A model generated the notes under the pieces. That model saw nothing but the letters and a program-made list of their open reading frames with translations. It had not been told where the DNA came from and made no database searches. The position numbers and the translations under genes were made by a program. A stretch of DNA of 64,000 nt from contig NZ_JAQZCH010000002.1 in the NCBI RefSeq assembly GCF_028737325.1, positions 372,001 through 436,000 on the forward strand, in the 5' to 3' direction. Positions 11,395 to 19,960 of this stretch are shown here, one piece after another (positions within the stretch are counted from its first letter, which is position 1; the number at the start of each line of letters is the position of its first letter). The DNA comes from Microbacterium thalli (lineage in GTDB: Bacteria > Actinomycetota > Actinomycetes > Actinomycetales > Microbacteriaceae).

Positions 11395-12573
11395 CGGGCG
11401 GCCGAGACGGGCGGCTCGGGCCGCGAGCCCGCGGCGGTGCACCTCGGGCAGGGCCGCAAGGAACGCGTCGACATCGTCGACCGTGCTCGTGCGTCCCAGG
11501 GTCAGGCGCAGAACGGCGCGGGCGTCGTCGGCGTCGCGTCCCAGGGCGAGCACGACGTGGGAGGGCTCGGTGACCCCGGCCTGACACGCCGAGCCGGTCG
11601 AGACTGCGATCCCCGCCGTGTCGAAGAGGAACAACAGCGTCTCGCCGATCGTGCCCGGAAAAAGCACATGGACGTTGCCCGGCAATCGGTCGCGCGGGTC
11701 GCCGAGGATGACGGCGGAGGGAACGATCGACCGGATGCCGCTGACGAGCCGGTCGCGCAAAGCCTCCTGTCGCGCGCTCTCGACCTCGCGTTCGGTCTCG
11801 GCGGCGGCGAGCGCCGCGGCGAAGGCGGCGGCCCCGGCGACATCCGGTGTGCCCGCGCGCAGGCCGCGCTGCTGCCCGCCGCCGTGCGCGAGCGGAGTGA
11901 GTTGCGCGTGACGCGAGACGACCAGCGCTCCGGTGCCGACGGGCGCACCCACTTTGTGGCCCGAGACCGACAGAGCGGCCAAGCCCCCGGCGCTCGCACC
12001 CGCGCCGCGCCAGCCGGCGAAGTCGAGCGGGACGGACCCGAGCGCCGCGACCGCGTCGAGGTGCAGCGGCACCCCGGCATCCCGCGCCGCGGCTGCCAGC
12101 GTCGTCGGGTCGTTACGCGTGCCGACCTCGTTGTTCGCTACAAGGGCGGTGGCGAGCCCTGCGCCGGGGAGCGCCGCAGCGAAGGCGTCGGCGTCGATCC
12201 GGCCGAGCCCGTCGAGCGGGACGGGCCGCACGGCGGCGTGCCATCGCGAGGCGAGCCAGGCCACGGCGTCCATCGTGGCGTGGTGCTCGCCGTCGGGCAG
12301 CACGATCGGTGCCCCCTCCTTGCCGGCAAGCCACAGTCCCTTCACGGCGAGATTGATCGCTTCGGTCCCGCCCGAGGTGAAGACGACCTCGATCGGCTCG
12401 CACCCCAGGCTCAGCGCGACGACGTCTCGCGCATCCTCGAGCAGTCGCCGTGCGGCCTGCCCGGCGCCGTGGACCGAGGACGCGTTGCCGACGACCTCCT
12501 GAGCGGCCAGCCAGGCGTCGCGAGCCTCGGGGCGAAGGGGCGTCGTCGCTGCGTGATCGAGGTAGACGACCAT
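11392..12573 (-). CDS. cysteine desulfurase (NifS/IscS-like)
   Basis: PLP enzyme that converts cysteine to alanine and an enzyme-bound persulfide. The 393-residue protein has YLDHAATTPLRPEA at the N-terminus, the EHHAT motif with PLP-stacking His near residue 97, PLP Lys207 in SGHKVGAP, the RAGTPDVAG motif, and catalytic Cys330 in STGSACQAG. No scaffold (IscU/SufU) gene is nearby, while mnmA follows immediately, so the main role is probably tRNA thiolation; other sulfur acceptors cannot be excluded. The start ATG 12573 has GGGAGGATCGA in front, a good ribosome site, unlike the leaderless starts around it. It is divergent from glgX. Confidence 0.9.
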   Translation of the reverse strand: MVVYLDHAATTPLRPEARDAWLAAQEVVGNASSVHGAGQAARRLLEDARDVVALSLGCEPIEVVFTSGGTEAINLAVKGLWLAGKEGAPIVLPDGEHHATMDAVAWLASRWHAAVRPVPLDGLGRIDADAFAAALPGAGLATALVANNEVGTRNDPTTLAAAARDAGVPLHLDAVAALGSVPLDFAGWRGAGASAGGLAALSVSGHKVGAPVGTGALVVSRHAQLTPLAHGGGQQRGLRAGTPDVAGAAAFAAALAAAETEREVESARQEALRDRLVSGIRSIVPSAVILGDPRDRLPGNVHVLFPGTIGETLLFLFDTAGIAVSTGSACQAGVTEPSHVVLALGRDADDARAVLRLTLGRTSTVDDVDAFLAALPEVHRRGLAARAARLGRP

Positions 12574-12605
12574 TCGATCCTCCCGAAGCGTTCACCGTCG
12601 CTCAT

Positions 12606-12611
12606 TACTGT
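12606..12611 (+). promoter_or_regulatory. -10 element of glgX (also reads as -10 on the other strand)
   Basis: TACTGT (12606-12611) ends seven bases before the glgX ATG 12619, consistent with a leaderless message. Its reverse complement, TACAGT, is also a TANNNT hexamer pointing toward the cysteine desulfurase gene, 32 bases from its ATG. The two divergent promoters may therefore overlap face to face. No clear -35 was found. Confidence 0.4.
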
Positions 12612-12618
12612 AGATCGC

Positions 12619-14688
12619 ATGCCCGACAGCACGCGCCCGGCCGGACTGCACGACGCCCGTTTCGCCGACCTCGGCGTGACGCTCCACGACGGCGGCGGCA
12701 CGCTGCGGGTCTGGTCCGATCGAGCCGACGCGATCTCGGTCGTCCTCTTCGACGACGACGACCTGGACTGGGCCGTGGACGAGCGTTCCCTCGCCCTCGT
12801 CGGCGATGGCATCTGGGAGGCGCGGATCGACGCGCTGCGCCCCGGTGTCCGCTACGCCCTGCGCGTGGACGGCCCCCCGGGGCCCGGCAACGTCTTCAAC
12901 CCGCAGACTCTCCTGCTCGACCCATACGCCCGCGGCCTCGTCTCGGGCGGGCCCGGCGACCACCGGTCCGTCGTCGTCGACACCGCCTTCGATTGGCGCG
13001 GCGTGCGCAAGCCCCGCGTGGCGCAGGACCGCACCGTCATCTACGAGGCGCATCTCAAGGGCCTGACCAAACGGCATCCCGACATCCCGCCCGCGCTGCA
13101 CGGCACCTACGCCGGCCTCGGGGACCCCGCGATGATCGAGCACCTCGTCTCGCTCGGGGTCACCAGCGTCGAGCTGCTGCCGATCCACGCGTTCGACAGC
13201 GAGCCGCGCCTGCTCGCCCTCGGACTCACGAACTACTGGGGGTACAACTCCCTCGGGTTCTTCGCGCCGCACCCCGCCTACGCGACCGAGGAGGCCCGCC
13301 GCGCCGGGCCGACGGCGGTGCTGAACGAGCTGAAGACGGCTGTTCGCGCCCTGCACGCAGCGGGGCTCGAGGTGCTCCTCGACGTCGTGTACAACCACAC
13401 CGCCGAGCTCGAGCTGGGCGGTCCGCGCTCGAGCTTCCGGGGCATCGACAACCGTGCGTACTACCGCCAGCAGGACGACGGCGCCTACGTCGACGTGACG
13501 GGATGCGGCAACGCGGTCGACACCTCCCAGGAAGGCGTTGCACGGCTCGTGCTCGACTCGCTGCGCTACTGGAGCACCGAGGTGCAGATCGACGGTTTCC
13601 GCTTCGACCTCGCCGTCACCCTCGGGCGCGGCGCCCATCACGCATTCGACCCGGAGCACCCGCTGTTGCGCGCGATCATCGACGACCCGGTCCTGCAGGG
13701 CGACAAGATGATCGCCGAGCCGTGGGACATCGGGCTCGGGGGCTGGCACACCGGCGGCTTCGGCGACGGATGGCAGGAGTGGAACGATCGCTACCGCGAC
13801 GGCATCCGCAACTTCTGGCTGAGCGACATCGATTACCTGCGCCGGGCGGGCACCTCGCCCGCGGGCGTCGGCGGCCTCGCGACGAACCTCGCGGGCTCGG
13901 CGCCGTTGTTCGGATCCGAGCGCGGGCCGGTGGCGAGCGTCAACTTCATCACCGCGCACGACGGTTTCACCCTGCGCGATCTCGTGTCGTACGACGTCAA
14001 GCACAACGATGCCAACGGTGAGCACGGCCGGGACGGCGCCGACACGAATCGTTCGTTCAACCACGGGGCGGAAGGCGAGACCGACCTCGAGCACATCGCG
14101 TCGTCCCGGCGCCGATCGATCCGCAACCTCGCGGGCACGCTGCTGCTCTCCGCCGGCACCCCGATGCTGACCGCCGGAGACGAGCTCGGCCGCACGCAGC
14201 TCGGCAACAACAACGCCTACTGCCACGACAGCGCCCTCACCTGGATGGACTGGCAGCTGGCCGATTGGCAGGTCGACATCCTCGAGCACATCCGGACGCT
14301 GACGCGCCTGCGCGCCGAGAACCCCGCCCTCCGGCCCGTCCGGTACGCCGACCCCGCTGATGACGTGCCCGAGGCCTCGGTCATGCACTGGTTCGACGGG
14401 AACGGTGAGGGGATGACGCAGGCGCAGTGGACCGACCCGGAGCAGCGCACCCTGCAGTACCTCGCGACATCCACCCCGGCTCACGAGGCGCCGAACCGCG
14501 TCCTGCTCGTCGTGCACGGTCGGGAAGACGACACGGAGGTCACGCTCCCCGTCGTCGCCGGGGTGCGCTCCTTCGTCTCGCTCTGGTCGAGCGAGGACGA
14601 ACGGCCGCGCGCCGGCGGTGCACGCTTCGCCTCCGGCGACCGGATCCCCGTCTCGGGTCCGACGCTCCATTTGCTCAGAGCGGACTGA
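12619..14688 (+). CDS. glgX: glycogen debranching enzyme GlgX
   Basis: GH13 enzyme hydrolysing alpha-1,6 branch points of glycogen-like glucan. The 689-residue product has an N-terminal CBM48-like domain, YEAHLKGLTKRHPDIP, the barrel motifs VLLDVVYNHT, DGFRFDLAV with nucleophile Asp330, MIAEPWD with acid/base Glu367, and ITAHDGFTLRDLVSYD, then LLSAGTPMLTAGDELGRTQ. The upstream open frame continues far back on this strand but is antisense to the desulfurase gene; ATG 12619 fits the family N-terminus and the -10 spacing. It precedes glgE and glgB on the same strand but has its own probable promoter. Confidence 0.95.
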   Translation: MPDSTRPAGLHDARFADLGVTLHDGGGTLRVWSDRADAISVVLFDDDDLDWAVDERSLALVGDGIWEARIDALRPGVRYALRVDGPPGPGNVFNPQTLLLDPYARGLVSGGPGDHRSVVVDTAFDWRGVRKPRVAQDRTVIYEAHLKGLTKRHPDIPPALHGTYAGLGDPAMIEHLVSLGVTSVELLPIHAFDSEPRLLALGLTNYWGYNSLGFFAPHPAYATEEARRAGPTAVLNELKTAVRALHAAGLEVLLDVVYNHTAELELGGPRSSFRGIDNRAYYRQQDDGAYVDVTGCGNAVDTSQEGVARLVLDSLRYWSTEVQIDGFRFDLAVTLGRGAHHAFDPEHPLLRAIIDDPVLQGDKMIAEPWDIGLGGWHTGGFGDGWQEWNDRYRDGIRNFWLSDIDYLRRAGTSPAGVGGLATNLAGSAPLFGSERGPVASVNFITAHDGFTLRDLVSYDVKHNDANGEHGRDGADTNRSFNHGAEGETDLEHIASSRRRSIRNLAGTLLLSAGTPMLTAGDELGRTQLGNNNAYCHDSALTWMDWQLADWQVDILEHIRTLTRLRAENPALRPVRYADPADDVPEASVMHWFDGNGEGMTQAQWTDPEQRTLQYLATSTPAHEAPNRVLLVVHGREDDTEVTLPVVAGVRSFVSLWSSEDERPRAGGARFASGDRIPVSGPTLHLLRAD

Positions 14689-14723
14689 GGCGCAAGCCCG
14701 TTTTTCGAACCGGGCCTCCGCGA

Positions 14724-14729
14724 TAGGTT
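14724..14729 (+). promoter_or_regulatory. -10 element of glgE
   Basis: TAGGTT ends six bases before the GTG at 14736. A weak TTTTTC at 14701-14706 lies 17 bases upstream of it. It gives glgE-glgB a promoter separate from glgX. A leaderless start is inferred. Confidence 0.45.
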
Positions 14730-14735
14730 CGAGCC

Positions 14736-16820
14736 GTGGCATCACTGACGCGCACGACCGCATCCGTCCCGTTCCGCAGCACCGCCGAGATCCCGGCCCG
14801 GTCCGCCGAGCCCGCCTCCTGGGCGGGAGACACCGTGACGGGACGCATCCCGTTGCAGCGACCAGCCCCGTCGGTACCCGGCGACCTCTTCCGGCCCTCG
14901 GCGTTCGCCGGTGAGGCCGTGCCGTTCCGGGTGACGGCCTTCCGCGAGGGGCACGACGTTATCGGCGTGCACCTGCGGCTGACCTCCCCCGCCGGTGCCG
15001 AGTCGCTGCATCGCCTCACGCCCCTGAACGACGGGTTCGACCGGTGGTCGGTTCTCGTGGCACCCCTCACCGAGGGGGTCTGGCGGTTCCGCTACGAGGC
15101 GTTCGGAGACGACTTCGCGACGTGGCAGCACGCCGCTGCCATCAAGATCGCCGCCGGCATCGACGTCGACCTCATGCGCGAGTCCGGCGCGCTGCTGCTG
15201 AAGCAGGCGGCCGGCGACAAGGCTCGCCCCGCGGCCGAGCGCAAGCTCCTGGATGCCGCGGCGGCGCGTCTGCGCGATGCGGCAGCCGACGCCGTCGACG
15301 CACTCGAGGTGGTGCGCGACGCCGACCTGGCGCGCATCTTCGCGGAGCGGCCGTTGCAGTCGCTGCTCACCCTCGGCGACGAGCGCGAGCTGCTCGTCGA
15401 GCGCGAGCGCGCGGGCGTCGGCGCCTGGTACGAGTTCTTCCCCCGGTCCGAGGGGGCCGAGTTGCTTTCCGACGGCACCGTCCGCAGCGGCACCTTCGTG
15501 ACCGCTCGCGACCGCCTCGCCGGTGTCGCAGCCATGGGCTTCGACGTGCTCTATCTGCCGCCGATCCACCCGATCGGACGCGCCCACCGCAAGGGCCCCA
15601 ACAACACCCTCACAGCCGGACCGAACGACCCGGGCTCGCCGTGGGCGATCGGCAGCCCCGAGGGCGGCCACGACGCGGTCCACCCCGACCTCGGCACACT
15701 CCAAGATTTCCGAGACTTCCTGGCGGCGGCATCCGACGCCGGACTGGAGGTCGCGCTCGACCTCGCCCTGCAGGCCTCCCCCGACCACCCCTGGGTCGCG
15801 GAGCACCCGGAATGGTTCACGACGCTCCCGGACGGCTCCATCGCCTATGCAGAGAACCCGCCGAAGAAGTACCAGGACATCTACCCCATTAACTTCGACA
15901 ACGATCCCGCCGGGATCCGCGCCGAGGTGCTGCGGGTCGTCCGCCACTGGATCACGCAGGGGGTGCGGATCTTCCGAGTCGACAACCCTCACACCAAGCC
16001 GCTGCAGTTCTGGGAGTGGCTGATCGCGACGATCGCGGACGAAACGCCGGGCGTCGTCTTCCTCGCCGAAGCGTTCACCCGCCCCGCCCCCATGCAGGGT
16101 CTGGCCATGGCCGGTTTCCAGCAGAGCTACTCGTACTTCACCTGGCGCAACACGAAGGACGAGCTCGAGGAGTTCCTCACCTCGGTCGCTCACGACACGG
16201 CGGACTTTATGCGTCCGAACCTCTTCGTGAACACCCCCGACATCCTCACGGAGTACCTGCAGTACGGCGGCCGCCCCGCCTACAAGATCCGCGCTGCGAT
16301 CGCCGCAACGGCTGGCGCGTCGTACGGTGTGTACGCCGGATACGAGCTCGTCGAGAACGTCGCACGTCCGGGCTCCGAAGAGAACATCGACAACGAGAAG
16401 TACGAGTACAAGCTGCGCGACTGGGCCGGCGCCGAGGAACGGGGCGAGTCCCTCGCACCGTTCCTCACTCGGCTCAACGAGATCCGACGCGCCCACCCTG
16501 CGCTGCGTCAGCTCCGGAACCTCTCGTTCCACTGGTCGGACGACGAGGCCATCGTCGTGTTCTCGAAGCACCTGCCCGCGGAGCTGACCGCCGACGGCAT
16601 CGCCGACACGATCCTGGTCGTCGTGAACGTCGACGCCCACTCCGCCCGTGAGACGACCGTCCACCTCGACACCACGGTCTGGGGCGTCGCGCCCGGAGAC
16701 GCGTACGAGGTCGAGGATCTCCTCAGCGGAGCGGTCTGGACCTGGAACGACCACAACTATGTGCGCCTCGACGCCTTCGTCGAACCGGTGCACATCCTGC
16801 ACGTGAAGGAACGCCGATGA
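14736..16820 (+). CDS. glgE: alpha-1,4-glucan:maltose-1-phosphate maltosyltransferase GlgE
   Basis: Adds maltosyl units from maltose-1-phosphate to growing alpha-1,4-glucan. The 694-residue protein shows the GH13_3 pattern: N-terminal domain with [10 protein letters not shown] and TAFREGHDV, a long helical insert rich in Ala and Glu (about 135-225), [29 protein letters not shown] with nucleophile Asp416 and [11 protein letters not shown] with acid/base Glu445. The spacing of 29 residues between these equals that in the Streptomyces enzyme. The start is GTG 14736 on -10 spacing; a GTG about 100 bases later (before TGRIPL) is an alternative. Its stop overlaps the glgB ATG by four bases. No maltokinase or trehalose synthase gene is in the window, so the donor pathway must be encoded elsewhere. 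Confidence 0.95.
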   Translation: MASLTRTTASVPFRSTAEIPARSAEPASWAGDTVTGRIPLQRPAPSVPGDLFRPSAFAGEAVPFRVTAFREGHDVIGVHLRLTSPAGAESLHRLTPLNDGFDRWSVLVAPLTEGVWRFRYEAFGDDFATWQHAAAIKIAAGIDVDLMRESGALLLKQAAGDKARPAAERKLLDAAAARLRDAAADAVDALEVVRDADLARIFAERPLQSLLTLGDERELLVERERAGVGAWYEFFPRSEGAELLSDGTVRSGTFVTARDRLAGVAAMGFDVLYLPPIHPIGRAHRKGPNNTLTAGPNDPGSPWAIGSPEGGHDAVHPDLGTLQDFRDFLAAASDAGLEVALDLALQASPDHPWVAEHPEWFTTLPDGSIAYAENPPKKYQDIYPINFDNDPAGIRAEVLRVVRHWITQGVRIFRVDNPHTKPLQFWEWLIATIADETPGVVFLAEAFTRPAPMQGLAMAGFQQSYSYFTWRNTKDELEEFLTSVAHDTADFMRPNLFVNTPDILTEYLQYGGRPAYKIRAAIAATAGASYGVYAGYELVENVARPGSEENIDNEKYEYKLRDWAGAEERGESLAPFLTRLNEIRRAHPALRQLRNLSFHWSDDEAIVVFSKHLPAELTADGIADTILVVVNVDAHSARETTVHLDTTVWGVAPGDAYEVEDLLSGAVWTWNDHNYVRLDAFVEPVHILHVKERR

Positions 16821-18952
16821 ACGCCCTCGCAGACCACGTCCTCGACTCGGTCGCCACCGGCTCGTACCACGCGCCGCACGACGTGCTCGGCGTGCACGAG
16901 ACCGCCGACGGGTGGGTCCTCCGCGCACGGCGCCCCCTCGCTAGCGCGGTCACCGCCGTGTTCGCGAATCAGCCCGAGGCGTCGTTCCGACACCTGCGCA
17001 GCGGCGTGTGGGAGGCGGCGCTCGAGGCCCGTCCCGAGGCCTACCGCATCGTCGCGACGTACGACGGCGCGCCCGCGTGGGTCGCCGACGATCCCTACCG
17101 CCACCTGCCGACGATCGGCGAGGTCGACCTGCACCTGATCCGCGAGGGACGCCACGAGGAGCTGTGGCGCGTCCTCGGCGCCCACGTTCGTGTGCACAGC
17201 GGGGTGCCCGGCGTGTCGTTCGCGGTGTGGGCACCGAATGCGCGGGCCGTTCGCGTGATCGGGGACTTCAACGGCTGGGACGGCCAGGGCCACGCACTGC
17301 GCTCGATGGGCGACTCCGGAGTGTGGGAGCTGTTCGTCCCCGGCCTGACCGCCGGTGCCGTCTACAAGTTCCAGATCCTCACCGCCGACGGAGCGTGGAT
17401 CGACAAGGCCGACCCGATGGCCCGCCGCTCCGAGGTGCCGCCGGCGACGGCATCCATCGTCACCGAGAGCTCGTACGAGTGGCAGGATGCCGCGTGGCTC
17501 GAGCACCGCGGCACGTCGACCCCGGTCTCGCAGCCGATGTCGGTCTACGAGGTGCATCTCGGCTCGTGGCGCGCGGGGCTCGGCTATCGCGAGGCCGCTG
17601 ACCAGCTGATCGACTACGTCGCTGCGCAGGGATTCACGCACGTCGAATTCCTGCCGCTCGCCGAGCATCCGTTCGGCGGCTCATGGGGTTACCAGGTCTC
17701 GGGCTACTACTCGCCGACCAGCCGGTTCGGCTCGCCCGACGACCTGCGCTACCTGATCGACCGCCTGCATCAAGCCGACATCGGCGTCATCATGGACTGG
17801 GTACCGGGGCACTTCCCCAAGGACGCGTTCGCGCTGGCTCAGTTCGACGGCCGCCCCCTGTACGAGCACCCCGACCCCCGTCGCGGCGAGCACCGCGACT
17901 GGGGCACGCTCATCTTCGACTACGGCCGCAATGAAGTGCGCAACTTCCTCGTCGCCAACGCGCTCTACTGGTTCGAGGAGTTCCACGTCGACGGGCTGCG
18001 CGTCGACGCCGTCGCCTCGATGCTCTACCTCGACTACTCGCGCGAGGAAGGCCAGTGGGAGCCGAACATCCACGGCGGACGCGAGAACCTCGAAGCGGTG
18101 TCGTTCCTGCAGGAGGTCAACGCGACCGCCTACAAGCGGTACCCCGGCATCGCGATGATCGCTGAGGAGTCCACGAGCTTCCCCGGTGTCACGGCACCGA
18201 CGGAGCACGGTGGCCTGGGCTTCGGGTTCAAGTGGAACATGGGCTGGATGAACGACTCGCTGCAGTACATCCAGCGCGACCCGATGTACCGGAGCCACCA
18301 CGAGGGCGAGCTGGCGTTCTCCTTCGTGTACGCCTTCAGCGAGAACTTCGTCCTGCCGATCAGCCACGACGAGGTCGTGCACGGCAAGGGCAGTCTCTTC
18401 ACACGCATGCCGGGCGACCACTGGCAGAAGCTGGCGAACATGCGCGCCTACCTCGCCTACATGTGGGGGCACCCGGGCAAGCAGCTGCTGTTCATGGGGC
18501 AGGAGTTCGGTCAGATGTCGGAGTGGTCCGAAGCTCGCGAACTGGACTGGTGGATACTGGACCAGCCCGCTCATCGAGGACTGCACGACTTCGTCGCCGA
18601 CATGAACCGCGTCTACCGCGACGAGTCGGCGCTGTGGTCACGCGACTCCGAGGGTGAGGCGTTCACCCGCTTCGGTGCGCCGCACTGGAACACCAACGTG
18701 ATGGCGTTCGCCCGCCGTGACAACCATGGCAACACGGTCGCCGTCATCTGCAACTTCTCGGGCGCTCCGTTGCACGATTTCACGCTCGAGCTGCCCGAGG
18801 ACGGCGCGTGGCTCGAGGTGCTCAACAGCGACGCCGAGGCCTACGGCGGCTCGGGAGTCGGGAACTTCGGCACCGTCGAGGCGATCGACGGACGCGCGAC
18901 CATGGTGCTGCCGCCGCTCGGCGTGCTCTGGCTGCGGAACCCGGCCCGCTGA
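16817..18952 (+). CDS. glgB: 1,4-alpha-glucan branching enzyme
   Basis: Transfers glucan segments to alpha-1,6 positions, creating branches. The 711-residue product has two N-terminal beta-sandwich modules (the second with [22 protein letters not shown]), [10 protein letters not shown], the barrel motifs [26 protein letters not shown] with nucleophile Asp397, IAEEST with acid/base Glu450 and [14 protein letters not shown], then a C-terminal all-beta domain. Length and motifs are complete. It is translationally coupled to glgE (ATGA overlap), which fits joint elongation and branching of the same polymer. A strong hairpin terminator follows eight bases after the stop. Confidence 0.97.
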   Translation: MNALADHVLDSVATGSYHAPHDVLGVHETADGWVLRARRPLASAVTAVFANQPEASFRHLRSGVWEAALEARPEAYRIVATYDGAPAWVADDPYRHLPTIGEVDLHLIREGRHEELWRVLGAHVRVHSGVPGVSFAVWAPNARAVRVIGDFNGWDGQGHALRSMGDSGVWELFVPGLTAGAVYKFQILTADGAWIDKADPMARRSEVPPATASIVTESSYEWQDAAWLEHRGTSTPVSQPMSVYEVHLGSWRAGLGYREAADQLIDYVAAQGFTHVEFLPLAEHPFGGSWGYQVSGYYSPTSRFGSPDDLRYLIDRLHQADIGVIMDWVPGHFPKDAFALAQFDGRPLYEHPDPRRGEHRDWGTLIFDYGRNEVRNFLVANALYWFEEFHVDGLRVDAVASMLYLDYSREEGQWEPNIHGGRENLEAVSFLQEVNATAYKRYPGIAMIAEESTSFPGVTAPTEHGGLGFGFKWNMGWMNDSLQYIQRDPMYRSHHEGELAFSFVYAFSENFVLPISHDEVVHGKGSLFTRMPGDHWQKLANMRAYLAYMWGHPGKQLLFMGQEFGQMSEWSEARELDWWILDQPAHRGLHDFVADMNRVYRDESALWSRDSEGEAFTRFGAPHWNTNVMAFARRDNHGNTVAVICNFSGAPLHDFTLELPEDGAWLEVLNSDAEAYGGSGVGNFGTVEAIDGRATMVLPPLGVLWLRNPAR

Positions 18953-18960
18953 CACACGGG

Positions 18961-19004
18961 AACGACGAAGGGCCGGTACCTCCGGGTGCCGGCCCTTCGT
19001 CGTT
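18961..19004. terminator. bidirectional terminator between glgB and thioredoxin-TPR gene
   Basis: Bases 18961-18976 and 18989-19004 form a 16-bp perfect inverted repeat with a 12-base loop. It ends in AA and TT runs on the two sides. It sits between converging stops at 18952 and 19007, so it can stop transcription from both directions. Confidence 0.8.
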
Positions 19005-19006
19005 GC

Positions 19007-19960
19007 TCAGAAGAGCAGCGACGCGAGACGTCCGCGCGCCGCGATGACGCGCGGGTCGGTGTCGCCGACGAGACCGAACAGCTCCAGCAGACGAGCGCGG
19101 ACCGTCGCACGATCGTCATCCTGCGTCGCCGAGAACAGGTCGAGCAGACGCCCGAAGGCGTCCTCGACATGTCCACCGGCGATGTCGAGATCGGCGACGA
19201 GGAGCTGCGCCGCGATATCGGTCGGCGCGCCGGCGGCCGCCGCGCGGGCAGCGGTCAGATCGACATCCTGCACCCGGGCGAGCAGCTTGACCTGGCCGAG
19301 ACCGGCGGCCGCGTCCGCATCGCGTGGATTCTCGGCGAGGGCCTGCTCGTAGGCCGCGACGGCGCGGGGGTAATCGCCCGCCTCGATCGCCGCGAACGCC
19401 TCGGCGTGCAGCGGCGGCAGAGGCGACTCTTCCGGCTCCGCCTCGCCACCGGCGGCGTCCTCGCCCACAGGCACGGTGCCGGTGACACCGTGCTGCGCCG
19501 CCAGTTGCAGCAGCTGCGCGAACACATCGCGCACCTGCTGCTCGGGCACGGCGCCGGTGAACAGCGGGACCGGCTGGCCGGCGACGAGCGCGACGACCAT
19601 CGGGATCGACTGCGCACGGAACCCCTGTGCGAGCTGCGGGTTGGCGTCGACATCGACCTTGGCGAGCACGACGCGACCGGCCAGTTCGGTCACGACCTTC
19701 TCCAGCACGGGGCTGAGCTGCTTGCACGGCCCGCACCACTCGGCCCAGAGATCGACGACGATCGGCACCGTGCGCGACAGTTCGAGAACCTCGCCGAAGC
19801 TCTCATCCGTCACATCGAAGATGAGTCGCGACGGTGCACCGGCGCCATCGGCGGCCGGGGAAGCTGCCGGTGCAGCGCCGGCGGCCGGAGCCGGACGGTT
19901 ACGCAGCGTCGAGAGGTCGACGGCGCCGCGGAGCACAGCGCTGGAGGTGGGATCGCTCAT
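19007..19960 (-). CDS. thioredoxin-TPR co-chaperone-like protein (CnoX/YbbN family)
   Basis: The 317-residue protein joins a thioredoxin fold (about residues 45-155) with a C-terminal TPR-like helical region, the CnoX/YbbN layout. It keeps the redox motif WAEWCGPCK, with Cys76 and Cys79, and cis-Pro in SIPMVV. The first 40 residues are Ala/Pro rich and probably disordered. There is no signal peptide, so it is cytoplasmic. In other bacteria relatives protect proteins from oxidative over-reaction and hand them to chaperones; whether this one acts as chaperone or reductase cannot be read. Its ATG directly follows the TGA of the upstream membrane protein gene (TGAATG), so the two are coupled. Confidence 0.85.
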   Translation of the reverse strand: MSDPTSSAVLRGAVDLSTLRNRPAPAAGAAPAASPAADGAGAPSRLIFDVTDESFGEVLELSRTVPIVVDLWAEWCGPCKQLSPVLEKVVTELAGRVVLAKVDVDANPQLAQGFRAQSIPMVVALVAGQPVPLFTGAVPEQQVRDVFAQLLQLAAQHGVTGTVPVGEDAAGGEAEPEESPLPPLHAEAFAAIEAGDYPRAVAAYEQALAENPRDADAAAGLGQVKLLARVQDVDLTAARAAAAGAPTDIAAQLLVADLDIAGGHVEDAFGRLLDLFSATQDDDRATVRARLLELFGLVGDTDPRVIAARGRLASLLF

